DNA of 64,000 bases from Tsukamurella sp. 1534 (GTDB lineage: Bacteria > Actinomycetota > Actinomycetes > Mycobacteriales > Mycobacteriaceae). The notes below the pieces were generated by a model. The model saw nothing but the letters and a program-made list of their open reading frames with translations, searched no databases and had not been told where the DNA came from. Positions 26,389 to 36,452 of this stretch are shown here, piece by piece (the stretch's first letter is position 1; the number at the start of each line of letters is the position of its first letter). Location: assembly GCF_000312385.1 (NCBI RefSeq), contig NZ_HE997627.1, positions 129,911 through 193,910 on the forward strand. Direction: 5' to 3'. The position numbers and the translations under genes are program-made.

Positions 26389-26855
26389 TGTCCGACGACC
26401 GGACCACATCGAACCTCGAGCGCGAGTCGGGACGGCCGAGCGTGCTGTTCGTGTGCGTGAAGAACGGCGGCAAATCACAGATGGCTGCCGCGCTGATGCG
26501 TAAGGCCGCCGGCGACGCCGTCGCGGTGCACTCGGCCGGCACGGAGCCGGGCGCAGCGATCAACCGCCTCTCCGCCGAGAGCCTGGCGGAACTCGGCATC
26601 GACATCACCGGCGAGGTCCCGAAGCCCATCGATCCGGATCTACTCGCGAGAGTGGACCTGGTGGTCACTCTCGGCCGTGAGGCGATCGTCGTACCGCCTC
26701 CCGGCGTGCGGATGGTCAACTGGGACACCGATGAGCCCTCCGAGCGGGGCGTCGAAGGCGTTGAGCGGATGCGGCTCGTTCGCGATGACATCGCTGCTCG
26801 TGTCACCGACCTCGCAGATGAGTTCGCCGTCGGGCGAGGGCGCGCTGAGTCGTAA
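26388..26855 (+). CDS. arsC: Arsenate reductase, LMW-phosphatase family (mycothiol-type)
   Basis: A 155-residue arsenate reductase. The P-loop is '[12 protein letters not shown]' with catalytic Cys23, and Lys replaces the usual P-loop Arg, as in actinobacterial arsenate-mycothiol transferases. '[19 protein letters not shown]' and '[10 protein letters not shown]' complete the fold. There is no second Cys for a thioredoxin-type relay except none in the C-terminal loop, supporting mycothiol/mycoredoxin coupling. ATG 26388 overlaps the acr3 stop by 1 nt. The N-terminal ~15 residues are an extension. Confidence 0.92.
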   Translation: MSDDRTTSNLERESGRPSVLFVCVKNGGKSQMAAALMRKAAGDAVAVHSAGTEPGAAINRLSAESLAELGIDITGEVPKPIDPDLLARVDLVVTLGREAIVVPPPGVRMVNWDTDEPSERGVEGVERMRLVRDDIAARVTDLADEFAVGRGRAES

Positions 26856-26859
26856 TGTC

Positions 26860-26873
26860 ATAATGTAGATTAT
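26860..26873. promoter_or_regulatory. AT-rich palindrome ATAAT-GTAG-ATTAT
   Basis: A perfect 5-4-5 inverted repeat starting 5 nt after the arsC stop codon. Its composition resembles metal-regulator (Fur/Zur-like) sites, and it overlaps a possible -10 (TAGATT). It could control a gene beginning near 26902. Confidence 0.35.
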
Positions 26874-26901
26874 CGGCATCGCGTCCACCAGGGGCGATCA
26901 G

Positions 26902-27182
26902 GTGGTGTGTCGATCCTGTGGCGCTCCGCAATGGGTGGCTTCTGTGCGGGTTGCGGCCGGAGGCTCTCCAGTCGTCGGCGAATCGGCACGTACCGACTTC
27001 GACAGCGTTCCGCGCTCGACGGTCCGCGCCGCGCCCGTTCCCCGCATGCTCCGCTGTCCACGTCCGGCCGTCCGCGCATCGTCGGGACCGTCATGGGTGT
27101 CGCCGGGGTCCTCGGCGGTCGGAATCGCCCGTGCCGCTTCTCTTCCCGATACCAGGCAGGCGCCGATTATAACGACACGTGA
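26902..27182 (+). pseudogene. Possible zinc-ribbon protein remnant split by a frameshift
   Basis: From GTG 26902 one frame reads 'VVCRSCGAPQW' (first CxxC). The adjacent frame, from ATG 26930, reads 'MGGFCAGCGRRLSS' (second CxxC). Joining them with a single shift at about 26925-26932 gives CxxC-x7-8-CxxC, a typical N-terminal zinc ribbon. The rest, to 27182, is Arg/Ser-rich with a weak hydrophobic patch. The call rests on the two CxxC motifs only. Confidence 0.3.
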
Positions 27183-27392
27183 CGTATTGGAGTGAGTGGA
27201 TCCGGGCGGACGATCAGCTCGGTGGTGCCTCTGACCTTGCCACGCATTTGCAACTCAACACTTTTGCTGATGATCGGTGTAGGCTGCTGATTCTCATCAG
27301 TGATCTGGATGTCGGTGTTGGAGTGTGATGGCGAAGCATCGTCTCGATAGGGACCCCCTGACGCCCGTTGTTGATTCGGCCGCCGAGCCCGG

Positions 27393-27423
27393 CGGTATCG
27401 TCGCGTCCCAGGCGACGATACCG
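27393..27423. other. Perfect 12-bp hairpin in the AT-rich island
   Basis: CGGTATCGTCGC (27393-27404) and GCGACGATACCG (27412-27423) are perfect inverted copies with a 7-nt loop GTCCCAG. It has no U-tract and no gene ends nearby on either strand. It could be a structured RNA element, a terminator remnant or a protein-binding dyad. Confidence 0.6.
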
Positions 27424-27663
27424 AATGGTGTCCACCGCAATACGAAATCCGCTATAGTGTTGTTGGATTTGCCGGCACGGATCGAAGACGCCCCCGACGT
27501 GGTCGTTCCGGGCCTCCGTGCCTGTTGCTCGACAATCCTTCTCGGCGATGCGGCCTGGGACGATATCCCTCGTTGCATCGGCCCGGACTCGTGGCGAAAT
27601 GCCGATGAATTAAGTTCGGACACAATAAACCATAGATGCACCGCTGTTGCTATTCTTAACACC

Positions 27664-28155
27664 ATGAGTCAGGAAGAACTCTCGGTTCTACGCCGAGCAC
27701 AAGAGATTGTTCGGCAGCGCGATGATGAGCTGCGTGCCCAGAAGAACGAGCGTGAGGGGCGGGTCCGCCAGACCGTCGCGCTCATCGAGACCTACCGCGC
27801 GGAGTGCTCCCAGCGCCTCGCCAAACTGTTGGAGATCACCGAGGACGATTCCTACGTGTCCCAGATGAAATGGCGTCTCTCCGCCGCCGGCGAGAAGCTG
27901 ATCTCGTTCAACCCCGAGGATAACGACCTCCTGGTGGACATGCATCGGATGCCGATGCTGGTCACCAACTTCGAGGGTTTCGCCGTCGGTGCGCAGCACC
28001 TGGTGGGGACCGACGTCTTCTCCTTCGGCCTCACCAGCGGCGACGAGAACTGGAGTGGATTCGAGGACCTGGAGACGTTCGGCCGCGCCACCCTGCAGCC
28101 CTCCGTCGGGCAGTACAAGTGGAACGAAGTGAAGCTGTCGCAGTACAACGAGTGA
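27664..28155 (+). CDS. Unrecognised coiled-coil protein
   Basis: A 163-residue soluble protein that I do not recognise. Residues ~1-60 form a charged heptad-like helix ('LSVLRRAQEIVRQRDDELRA', 'QKNEREGRVRQTVALIETYR') followed by a mixed alpha/beta C-terminal half ('NDLLVDMHRMPMLVTNFEGF', 'GQYKWNEVKLSQYNE'). No signal or membrane segment. ATG 27664 lies 7 nt after TATTCT (27651-27656), a leaderless arrangement. An in-frame ATG at 27328 would add 112 residues from the AT-rich island but lacks a ribosome-binding site. It converges on mgtE. Confidence 0.7.
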   Translation: MSQEELSVLRRAQEIVRQRDDELRAQKNEREGRVRQTVALIETYRAECSQRLAKLLEITEDDSYVSQMKWRLSAAGEKLISFNPEDNDLLVDMHRMPMLVTNFEGFAVGAQHLVGTDVFSFGLTSGDENWSGFEDLETFGRATLQPSVGQYKWNEVKLSQYNE

Positions 28156-28184
28156 CCATGCCCCTCCGTCGCGCCGCCGGCCCG

Positions 28185-29537
28185 TCAGATCCCCAGGATC
28201 GCCCTCGCGATCAGGAAGTACAGGATCAGGCCGGTGGCGTCGACGAAGGTGCTGATGAAGGGGTTCGAGAACACGGCGGGATCGACCCCGATCGACTTCG
28301 CCACGATCGGCATCAGGCCGCCGACGGCCGCCGACATCGTGCACACGCCGAGCAGCGTCGCGCCGATCACCAGGCCCACGTCCATCCCGAACAGCACGCC
28401 GGCAATGAGCATGCCGAGGCTTCCGAGAACGAATCCGAGCGTCGCACCCACCCGGACCTCACGACCCAGGACCCGCAATGCGTCGCGCGTCGTGATGTCT
28501 CCGAGCGCCAGCGCGCGAGTCACCGTCGTCGCCGCCTGATTGCCGGTGTTGCCGCCGGTACCGATGATCAGAGGGACGAACAGCGACAGCACCACCATTT
28601 CCTGGAGGCTGTCCTCGAACACCGAGAGCACCTTGACGGTCAGCGTCGCCCCGATCGCGAGTACGAGCAGCCACACGACGCGCGAACGGACCAGCGTCAT
28701 GACCGGCGTCGACAGGTACGGCCGATTCAGCGGCTCCACACCGCCCTGGCGGGCCGCATCCTCGCTCTCCGCCTCCTCGAGGATCCGCAACGCGTCGTCC
28801 ACCGTGAGGATCCCCACGAGCCGGCGCTCGCCGTCGACGATCGGCATCACCAGCAGGCGGTGCTCGGCGCACCGTCGCGCTGCGGACTCCGCCGACTGCC
28901 GCGCATTGGCGGCTTCCGCGATGTTCATGATGTCGCGCACAGGGACGTCCGGAGCGCTACGCATGAGGCCTCGTAGCCCGACGATTCCCTCCAGCACTCT
29001 GCCCGGCCCGACGACGGGGATCCCGTAGATGGTCTCCACCTCGTCGATGTGCGCCCGTACCTCCGCCAGCGCCTGCTCCGCGCTCTCCTCGGGGTGGACC
29101 GAGACGAACTCGGGCGTCATCTCACGGCCGACCGAGCCCTGCGGATACCCGAGCAGGGTCGCCGTGGCGGCGCGCTCGTCCTCCGGCAGGTCGTGCAGGA
29201 GCCGCGCGGCCACCGACGCTGGCAGCTCATCGAGCAACGTCACCCTGTCGTCGGGGTCGAGCTCTGCGAAGAGCCCCGTCACCTGCTCGTCCTGCAGGTC
29301 GTGGATGAGCTCGCCCTGCAGGGACGCGTCGAGCGATTCGAAGACAGCGAGAGCGTTGTCCTTCGACAGCAACCGGAACGCGACCGCGCGATCCTTGCGC
29401 CCGAGGCGTTCCAGCACGTCCGCGACCTTCTGCGGACTCAAGGGCGACAACAGCGATGCGACCTCCGAGAGGGAGTTCTCATCGATCGCCTTGTCTATGC
29501 GCGTGGCGAGCTGGGCGGCATCGACTGTCGTGGTCAC
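28185..29537 (-). CDS. mgtE: Magnesium transporter MgtE
   Basis: A 450-residue Mg2+ channel with the full MgtE architecture: N-terminal superhelical domain (~1-130: 'LSPQKVADVLERLGRKDRAV', 'LFAELDPDDRVTLLDELP'), two CBS domains (~135-255) and five membrane helices (~285-450) containing 'PLIIGTGGNTGNQAATTVTR', the pore signature. Intracellular Mg2+ gates the channel through the N and CBS domains. GTG 29537 is favoured because a GATACC -10-like element ends 9 nt upstream; GTG 29546 is an alternative. No Mg2+ riboswitch was recognised upstream. Confidence 0.95.
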   Translation of the reverse strand: MTTTVDAAQLATRIDKAIDENSLSEVASLLSPLSPQKVADVLERLGRKDRAVAFRLLSKDNALAVFESLDASLQGELIHDLQDEQVTGLFAELDPDDRVTLLDELPASVAARLLHDLPEDERAATATLLGYPQGSVGREMTPEFVSVHPEESAEQALAEVRAHIDEVETIYGIPVVGPGRVLEGIVGLRGLMRSAPDVPVRDIMNIAEAANARQSAESAARRCAEHRLLVMPIVDGERRLVGILTVDDALRILEEAESEDAARQGGVEPLNRPYLSTPVMTLVRSRVVWLLVLAIGATLTVKVLSVFEDSLQEMVVLSLFVPLIIGTGGNTGNQAATTVTRALALGDITTRDALRVLGREVRVGATLGFVLGSLGMLIAGVLFGMDVGLVIGATLLGVCTMSAAVGGLMPIVAKSIGVDPAVFSNPFISTFVDATGLILYFLIARAILGI

Positions 29538-29623
29538 TCGCTTCACGGTATCGGAACCCGTGGGCTTCGCAGCGTGAGCCGCCCCACGCCCGGTCGGAGG
29601 CGTGGTGGCGGCAGGGTGCGCGG

Positions 29624-29971
29624 CTATTGCAGCGAGCTCGACCGGGGACTGTCGGCGCCCGGCACACTGCGGGGGTGGTCGGCGGGATCGATCGGGGTGG
29701 CCGCCCCCGGGCCGGTGTCGGAGCCTCCCCCGCCGTTGAGGTTGCCGGGCCACAGGCCGCCGGTGGGTGGCACACCCCACCCGTTCGCGCCGTTCGGTGC
29801 GCCACCGGGGTTCACCACGGCGGGGCTGACCACGTGGTCGGACGGGGCCGCCGCGGCGGTCGCGGCGGCGAGGGTGCCGAAGGCAAGGGCGGCGAACGCC
29901 CCGGCGCCGATCGTACGGCCGGCTAGTGCGGCGGCGGACCGCGGGACAAGGAATCTCTTCTTCTCGTTCAC
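29624..29971 (-). CDS. Small secreted Gly/Pro-rich protein, unrecognised
   Basis: A 115-residue protein with a basic N-terminus ('NEKKRFLVPRS') and a long hydrophobic signal segment ('AGAFAALAFGTLAAATAAAA', residues ~24-44), followed by a mature region rich in Gly, Pro and Asn ('VNPGGAPNGANGWGVPPTGG', 'NLNGGGGSDTGPGAATPIDP'). It is probably exported. No family recognised. GTG 29971 is chosen; an ATG 48 nt upstream is possible. It lies 86 nt upstream of mgtE on the same strand. Confidence 0.6.
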   Translation of the reverse strand: MNEKKRFLVPRSAAALAGRTIGAGAFAALAFGTLAAATAAAAPSDHVVSPAVVNPGGAPNGANGWGVPPTGGLWPGNLNGGGGSDTGPGAATPIDPADHPRSVPGADSPRSSSLQ

Positions 29972-30193
29972 GCCGTCCAAGGTAGCGATGGAATCTCGGA
30001 AAAGGATGTGCGAAAACATGTTTCATGACATCGACACAGGGTGTACATTCATCCGATCGTCATCGCCCCGGGGCTCTCCGGTCGCATTCGCGTGGTTCCC
30101 GCGCGCGCACGAACGCGTGCGATCGACGTGCCGTGCGACGCCGCTGCGGGTAACCTGAATCGGTTGTCGTCCATCCCCGCCGGAGGAGCGTCC

Positions 30194-32560
<2,367 letters not shown>

Positions 32561-32608
32561 GCGCGCACTGACAGCGGACTCCCAGGCGGTTCCCCTACCA
32601 TGACCCGC

Positions 32609-33178
32609 GTGACCACCTCTGTGAACCGCGGCCGCCTGTCCGGCTACGTGCTGATCATCACCGGGGCCCTGGGGCTGCTGGCGTCGGCGATGCTGACGAT
32701 CGACCGGATCAAGCTGCTCCAGGATCCGCTGTTCCGGCCCGGATGCAGCATCGACGGGGTCCTGTCGTGCGGCTCGATCATGGAGTCGAAGCAGGGCGCC
32801 GTGTTCGGCTTCCCGAACCCGCTCCTCGGCATCGCCGCGTTCTCCGTGGTGATCGTGACCGGCGTCCTCGTCTCGGGCGGAGTCCCGCTCCCCCGCTGGT
32901 ACTGGACCGGCCTGGCGATCGGGTCGCTGGCGGGCCTGGCGCTCATCGTGTTCCTCATCCACGCCAGCCTCTTCGACATCCACGCTCTGTGCCTGTGGTG
33001 CATGCTCGTCTGGTCGATCATGCCCATCGTGCTGGCGACCGCCGTCTCGGGCGCGCTCGGTGAGCGCGCCACGCAACAGGTGAACCAGCTGCTCGCCGGC
33101 CTCGTCCTGCTCTGGTACATCGTGGTGATCGCGCTGATCGCCACCCAGTTCTGGGACTACTGGAGCAGCCGGTTCTAA
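32609..33178 (+). CDS. Vitamin K epoxide reductase (VKOR) family protein
   Basis: A 189-residue integral membrane protein with about five helices. Cys46 and Cys54 form the shuttle pair and Cys128-L-W-Cys131 the active-site CxxC. VKOR replaces DsbB in actinobacteria, re-oxidising a DsbA-like partner to make disulfides in exported proteins with menaquinone as acceptor. TACCAT (32596-32601) ends 7 nt before GTG 32609, supporting a leaderless start there; ATG 32600 is the alternative and would overlap the -10. No dsbA-like gene is adjacent. Confidence 0.92.
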   Translation: MTTSVNRGRLSGYVLIITGALGLLASAMLTIDRIKLLQDPLFRPGCSIDGVLSCGSIMESKQGAVFGFPNPLLGIAAFSVVIVTGVLVSGGVPLPRWYWTGLAIGSLAGLALIVFLIHASLFDIHALCLWCMLVWSIMPIVLATAVSGALGERATQQVNQLLAGLVLLWYIVVIALIATQFWDYWSSRF

Positions 33179-33188
33179 CCCCGCCGGA

Positions 33189-34433
33189 TCAGTTCCAGGT
33201 GTCCTCGAGCATCCGCGGGCGGCACGCCTGGAAGGCGCCGAAGCCCAGGAGCACGAGGCAGGCGAAGAGCATCCCGAACGGCGCGGCCCACCCGCCCGTC
33301 GCCTCGTGCAGCAGCCCGAACCCGAGCGGCCCGGCGCACGCGGCGAGGTAGCCGACGCCCTGCATGAAGCCCGACAGCGAGGCGGAACCGGCCCCGGTCC
33401 GGGTGCGCAGGTTCACCAGCGTCAGAGCCATCGGGAACGTCGTGGGGCCGAGTCCCGTGAGGACCACCCACAGCCAGGTGTGGGTCATCGGCGCGAAGAG
33501 CAGGCCCAGGAAACCCGCGACGAAACAGGTCAGGAACACGATGACCAGCGGGAACGGGTTGACCATCCGCGTGCACAGGCTGGGGATCACCAGCGTCGCG
33601 AGGAAGCCCACGCCGGAGAACAGTGCCACCATGTTGCCGCCGAGGGCCGCGCTCCCGCCGGCGTCCGACAGGATGGTCGGCACCCAGGTGAACATCGAGT
33701 ACGTGCACAGCGAGGTCATGCCGAACATCGCGGCGGCGCCCCAGGCGAGCGGCGAGCGCCACACCCGTCCGGACGGTTCGACGGTGCTCTCGGCGGTCAC
33801 GTCCTTCACGTCGTGCCCGCGACGGGCGAGCACGATGCCCAGCCAGGGCAGGAACGCGGCGACCGGAATGATCGCCCACACGCCGAGCGAGACCCGCCAG
33901 CCGTACGCGTCGGCCACCGGGACCGCGGTCAGCGCCGGCACCATGGTGCCGAGCTGCACGCAGGTCAGGTAGGCGGTGCTGAGTACCGCGACCTGCTCCG
34001 AGAAGTAGCGTTTGACCAGGGGCGGCAGCACGACGTTGCCCACACCCATCCCGAGCAGTGCCAGGCAGGAGAAGGCGAGCAGACCGACGGTGCCGCCCAT
34101 CACGGCCCGGATCGCCATGCCGGCCGCGGTGGCTGCCACCGCGACGAGAGTGGTCCGTTCGAGGCCGATGCGGCTGGTGAGGGCCGGGGTCACGATCCCC
34201 GCCGCCGCGAACATCAGGGTCGGCAGCATGCCGAACACGCCGATCACGGTGGCGCCGAAGCCCACGTCCTCGCTGATCTGCGTGAGCAGCGGCGTCAGCG
34301 ACGTGACGGCGATCCGCAGCGTGAGGGCGAACAGGACGATCGCGAGCAGCACCAGAAGCCTGCCCTGCATGACGGAGCGCATGCGGGTGGTCCTCTCGAC
34401 GGTCTCCGGCGGCTCGGTAGCAGTCGTAGTCAT
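33189..34433 (-). CDS. MFS transporter, CynX/NimT-like
   Basis: A 414-residue 12-helix MFS transporter of the CynX/NimT group: 'LTLRIAVTSLTPLLTQISED', 'LVKRYFSEQVAVLSTAYLTC' and 'MALTLVNLRTRTGAGSASLS'. Members carry cyanate, nitroimidazoles or small organic molecules; the substrate is unknown. GAGGAGGAC precedes ATG 34433. It diverges from a GntR/FadR regulator with a palindrome between them, so repression by that regulator is likely. Confidence 0.9.
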   Translation of the reverse strand: MTTTATEPPETVERTTRMRSVMQGRLLVLLAIVLFALTLRIAVTSLTPLLTQISEDVGFGATVIGVFGMLPTLMFAAAGIVTPALTSRIGLERTTLVAVAATAAGMAIRAVMGGTVGLLAFSCLALLGMGVGNVVLPPLVKRYFSEQVAVLSTAYLTCVQLGTMVPALTAVPVADAYGWRVSLGVWAIIPVAAFLPWLGIVLARRGHDVKDVTAESTVEPSGRVWRSPLAWGAAAMFGMTSLCTYSMFTWVPTILSDAGGSAALGGNMVALFSGVGFLATLVIPSLCTRMVNPFPLVIVFLTCFVAGFLGLLFAPMTHTWLWVVLTGLGPTTFPMALTLVNLRTRTGAGSASLSGFMQGVGYLAACAGPLGFGLLHEATGGWAAPFGMLFACLVLLGFGAFQACRPRMLEDTWN

Positions 34434-34458
34434 TCGTCCTCCTCACGGTCGAGGGAAA

Positions 34459-34479
34459 TCATAGGATGAATGGATCTAT
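34459..34479. promoter_or_regulatory. Probable GntR operator between the MFS and GntR genes
   Basis: Imperfect inverted repeat CATAGGAT (34459-34466) / ATCTATG (34473-34479). It overlaps the predicted MFS promoter on the minus strand (TTGCCG, 18-bp spacer, TATGAT). A further half-site, ATAGGATGA, covers the -10 of the gntR gene at 34503-34511, consistent with autoregulation. Confidence 0.55.
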
Positions 34480-34516
34480 GTCGGCAAGGCGTTAACGCCC
34501 GGATAGGATGAGTGTG

Positions 34517-35194
34517 ATGCAACCGGTACGGCGACAGACCTTGATAGCGCAGGTCACAGAACAGCTCCGCGGCGAGATCGTCAGCGGACGATGGCCCGTC
34601 GGCGGCCGGATCCCCACCGAGACCGAGTTGCGCGAGCTCACCGGTACCGCCCGCAACACCGTGCGCGAGGCCGTTCAGGCCCTCGTGCACGCCGGGATGC
34701 TCGAGCGCAGGCAGGGCTCCGGCACCTACGTGCTCTCCGCCTGCGCCACGTCGACGCTGGGCGATTACTTCTCCGCGGCGCGCGACACCGACCTCCTCGA
34801 ACTCCGCGAGGCGCTCGAGGTCACGGCCGCCGGACTCGCCGCGGAGCGCCGCGACGAGGAGGACATCGCCGAGCTCCGGCGCCTGCTGGCCCTGCGCAAC
34901 GAGCAGTGGTCCCCCGAGCGGGTCACGCCCGGCTACGAGCACGAGGCGGTCACCGTGGACCTCGCGCTGCACCGCGGCATCGTCGCGGCGAGCCACAACA
35001 CGATCTACCTGGAGTTCTACGATTCGCTCGTGCCCGTCCTGCAGGAGCACCTCGAGGAGTTCCCCGTGGGCGCGGCCACCTCGTACGAGGGCGCCCACGT
35101 GGCCGTCGTCGAGGCCGTGATCGCGGGTGAGGCGCAGGCCGCGCGTTCCGCCGCCCGCGAACTCCTCGCGGAGGTCCGGCTGCGCCGACGCTGA
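34517..35194 (+). CDS. GntR/FadR-family transcriptional regulator
   Basis: A ~225-residue regulator. The GntR winged helix is 'GRIPTETELRELTGTARNTV' and 'VQALVHAGMLERRQGSGTYV' (residues ~10-75). A FadR-type all-helical C-terminal domain follows ('LLELREALEVTAAGLAAERR', 'DLALHRGIVAASHN') with His residues suited to metal/ligand binding. ATG 34517 lies 7 nt after TAGGAT (34504-34509); ATG 34508 overlaps that -10 and is less likely. It is likely to control the divergent CynX-like transporter. Confidence 0.9.
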   Translation: MQPVRRQTLIAQVTEQLRGEIVSGRWPVGGRIPTETELRELTGTARNTVREAVQALVHAGMLERRQGSGTYVLSACATSTLGDYFSAARDTDLLELREALEVTAAGLAAERRDEEDIAELRRLLALRNEQWSPERVTPGYEHEAVTVDLALHRGIVAASHNTIYLEFYDSLVPVLQEHLEEFPVGAATSYEGAHVAVVEAVIAGEAQAARSAARELLAEVRLRRR

Positions 35195-35197
35195 AAC

Positions 35198-35217
35198 ATA
35201 CCCCTCTGGGGTATGAT
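35198..35217 (+). promoter_or_regulatory. CsoR-type copper operator and -10 of the DUF6153-DUF305 operon
   Basis: A perfect palindrome ATACCCC-TCT-GGGGTAT (35198-35214) matches the well-known CsoR operator form. The -10 hexamer TATGAT (35212-35217) overlaps its right end, and GTG 35224 follows 6 nt later. Copper should therefore derepress this transcript. No csoR gene is in the window. Confidence 0.85.
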
Positions 35218-35223
35218 CCGGTC

Positions 35224-35631
35224 GTGCGGGCGATACGGCGAGGCGGGACGGCGGCGGCGATCGTCGCCGTGCTCGCGTTCGCCGTCACCCTGATGCACAC
35301 CGGCTTCATGCCGATGGGCCGGATGCAGCACGGTGCCGCGCACCCCGCCGCTCCGGCCGCGGCCGCGCCGCAGCACGCCCACCCGGACTCCGCAGCACCA
35401 CAGGCGGAGAAGGCCAAGCAGACCCTGGACGCGGTGCACGACCACGAGGCGCACGACTGCGCCGGGCCGGTCGTCCATCCCCGCTCGATCGGCGCGCCGT
35501 CGCTCGTGGCGGTCCTCCCCGCCGACCACCGCGCCCCGTCGCCCTCCCCCCGCGACGTGGCGACCGCCGCCCGCGGGCCACCGCCCTGGACCAACCCCGA
35601 CCTCGCCGAACTCTGCCTGCTCCGGATCTGA
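35224..35631 (+). CDS. DUF6153-like exported Met/His-rich protein
   Basis: A 135-residue protein with an N-terminal hydrophobic segment ('GGTAAAIVAVLAFAVTLMHT', ~7-26), then a Met/His-rich patch ('MHTGFMPMGRMQHGAAHP') and further His ('VHDHEAHDC'). The Met/His content and the CsoR operator at its promoter argue for extracytoplasmic copper binding. Similar proteins are grouped as DUF6153. The GTG start is leaderless by position. It is followed by the DUF305 gene 77 nt downstream, probably in the same operon. Confidence 0.82.
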   Translation: MRAIRRGGTAAAIVAVLAFAVTLMHTGFMPMGRMQHGAAHPAAPAAAAPQHAHPDSAAPQAEKAKQTLDAVHDHEAHDCAGPVVHPRSIGAPSLVAVLPADHRAPSPSPRDVATAARGPPPWTNPDLAELCLLRI

Positions 35632-35708
35632 TGGGCGGCCGCGCGCGGGACCTCCCGCGGCGCGCTCCCCCACCCGAACCGCAGACAGACTCGAGAACGA
35701 GGAAAAAC

Positions 35709-36344
35709 ATGAACACCAACCGCATTCGCATCGCCACCGCCCTCACCGCCTTCGCGGCCGGCGCAGCCGTGCTGTCCGCCTGCTCGTCGACGGATTCCGC
35801 GGCGCCGACCAGCGCCGCCGCCAGCGCCGCGGGCGAGCACGCCGGGCACGGCGCGACCTCGGGCGCACCGTCGTCCGCGGCCGCCGCCCGGGACTTCAAC
35901 GACGCCGATGTGGACTTCGCCACGATGATGTACCCCCATCACGCGCAGGCCGTGGACATGGCGAACCTGGTCGACGGCAAGGGCGCGAGCCCCGACGTAG
36001 TCGCGCTGGCCACCGAGATCAAGGGCGCGCAGCAGCCCGAGATGGACGCCTTCACCCGCCTGCTCTCGCAGTGGGGCAAGCCCGCCCCGAGCGCAACCGG
36101 TCACGGCGGCCACGCCATGGCGGGCATGATGACGCAGGAGCAGATGGATCGATTGAAGTCCCTGCGCGGCACCGAGTTCGACCGCGAGTGGCTCACCATG
36201 ATGATCGAGCACCACGAGGGCGCGATCCAGATGGCCGACGCCGAGCTGAAGGACGGCGTGAACCCCGAGAGCAAGAAGATCGCCCAGGACATCAAGTCCG
36301 GCCAGCAGGCCGAGATCGCACGGATGCAGAAGCTCCTGGGATAG
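35709..36344 (+). CDS. DUF305 family lipoprotein
   Basis: A 211-residue lipoprotein: signal segment and lipobox L-S-A-Cys25, a Ser/Ala/His linker ('GEHAGHGATSG'), then a DUF305 four-helix domain. The domain carries 'DVDFATMMYPHHAQAVDMAN' and 'REWLTMMIEHHEGAIQMADA', the MMxxHHxxA motifs repeated twice. DUF305 proteins resemble ferritin-like bundles and are often copper-induced; the His and Met pairs are likely metal ligands. GAGGA precedes ATG 35709. It is the second gene of the CsoR-controlled unit. Confidence 0.93.
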   Translation: MNTNRIRIATALTAFAAGAAVLSACSSTDSAAPTSAAASAAGEHAGHGATSGAPSSAAAARDFNDADVDFATMMYPHHAQAVDMANLVDGKGASPDVVALATEIKGAQQPEMDAFTRLLSQWGKPAPSATGHGGHAMAGMMTQEQMDRLKSLRGTEFDREWLTMMIEHHEGAIQMADAELKDGVNPESKKIAQDIKSGQQAEIARMQKLLG

Positions 36345-36356
36345 CGGTCCCGTCGG

Positions 36357-36395
36357 AGCGGTGGGCACGGGTGCGCGGCACCGGCGCCCACCGCT
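36357..36395 (+). terminator. Stem-loop after the DUF305 gene
   Basis: Outer stem AGCGGTGGGC / GCCCACCGCT (10 bp) with an inner GGTGC-GCG-GCACC hairpin, 13 nt after the stop codon. No U-tract. Likely transcription terminator of the copper operon. Confidence 0.55.
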
Positions 36396-36452
36396 CAGTG
36401 CGGTTCAGCGAATCCGCTACCGGCGCAACCGGCGTTGGCCATACTCGTGGCC

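Larger units (their letters stand above)
26856..27663. other. 808-bp region without a confident gene; partly AT-rich
   Basis: This stretch between arsC and a coiled-coil gene has no convincing complete gene. It holds a palindrome (26860-26873), a possible split zinc-ribbon coding remnant (26902-27180), and from ~27200 a clearly lower G+C content: by my count 28/60 at 27241-27300 and 25/60 at 27601-27660, against about 70% around it. A perfect 12-bp hairpin lies at 27393-27423. A frame from 27328 is open into the next gene but has no ribosome-binding site and is crossed by the hairpin. This may be a remnant of transferred DNA. Confidence 0.6.

Noticed and set aside
27328-27663. N-terminal extension of the coiled-coil protein to 276 residues
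   Set aside because: No ribosome-binding site at 27328, a perfect hairpin inside, AT-rich non-typical codons, and a good leaderless start at 27664. Not fully excluded.
28185-29623. Mg2+-sensing (M-box) riboswitch upstream of mgtE
   Set aside because: Only ~86 nt separate mgtE from the preceding small gene and a leaderless start is likely; no conserved leader structure was recognised.
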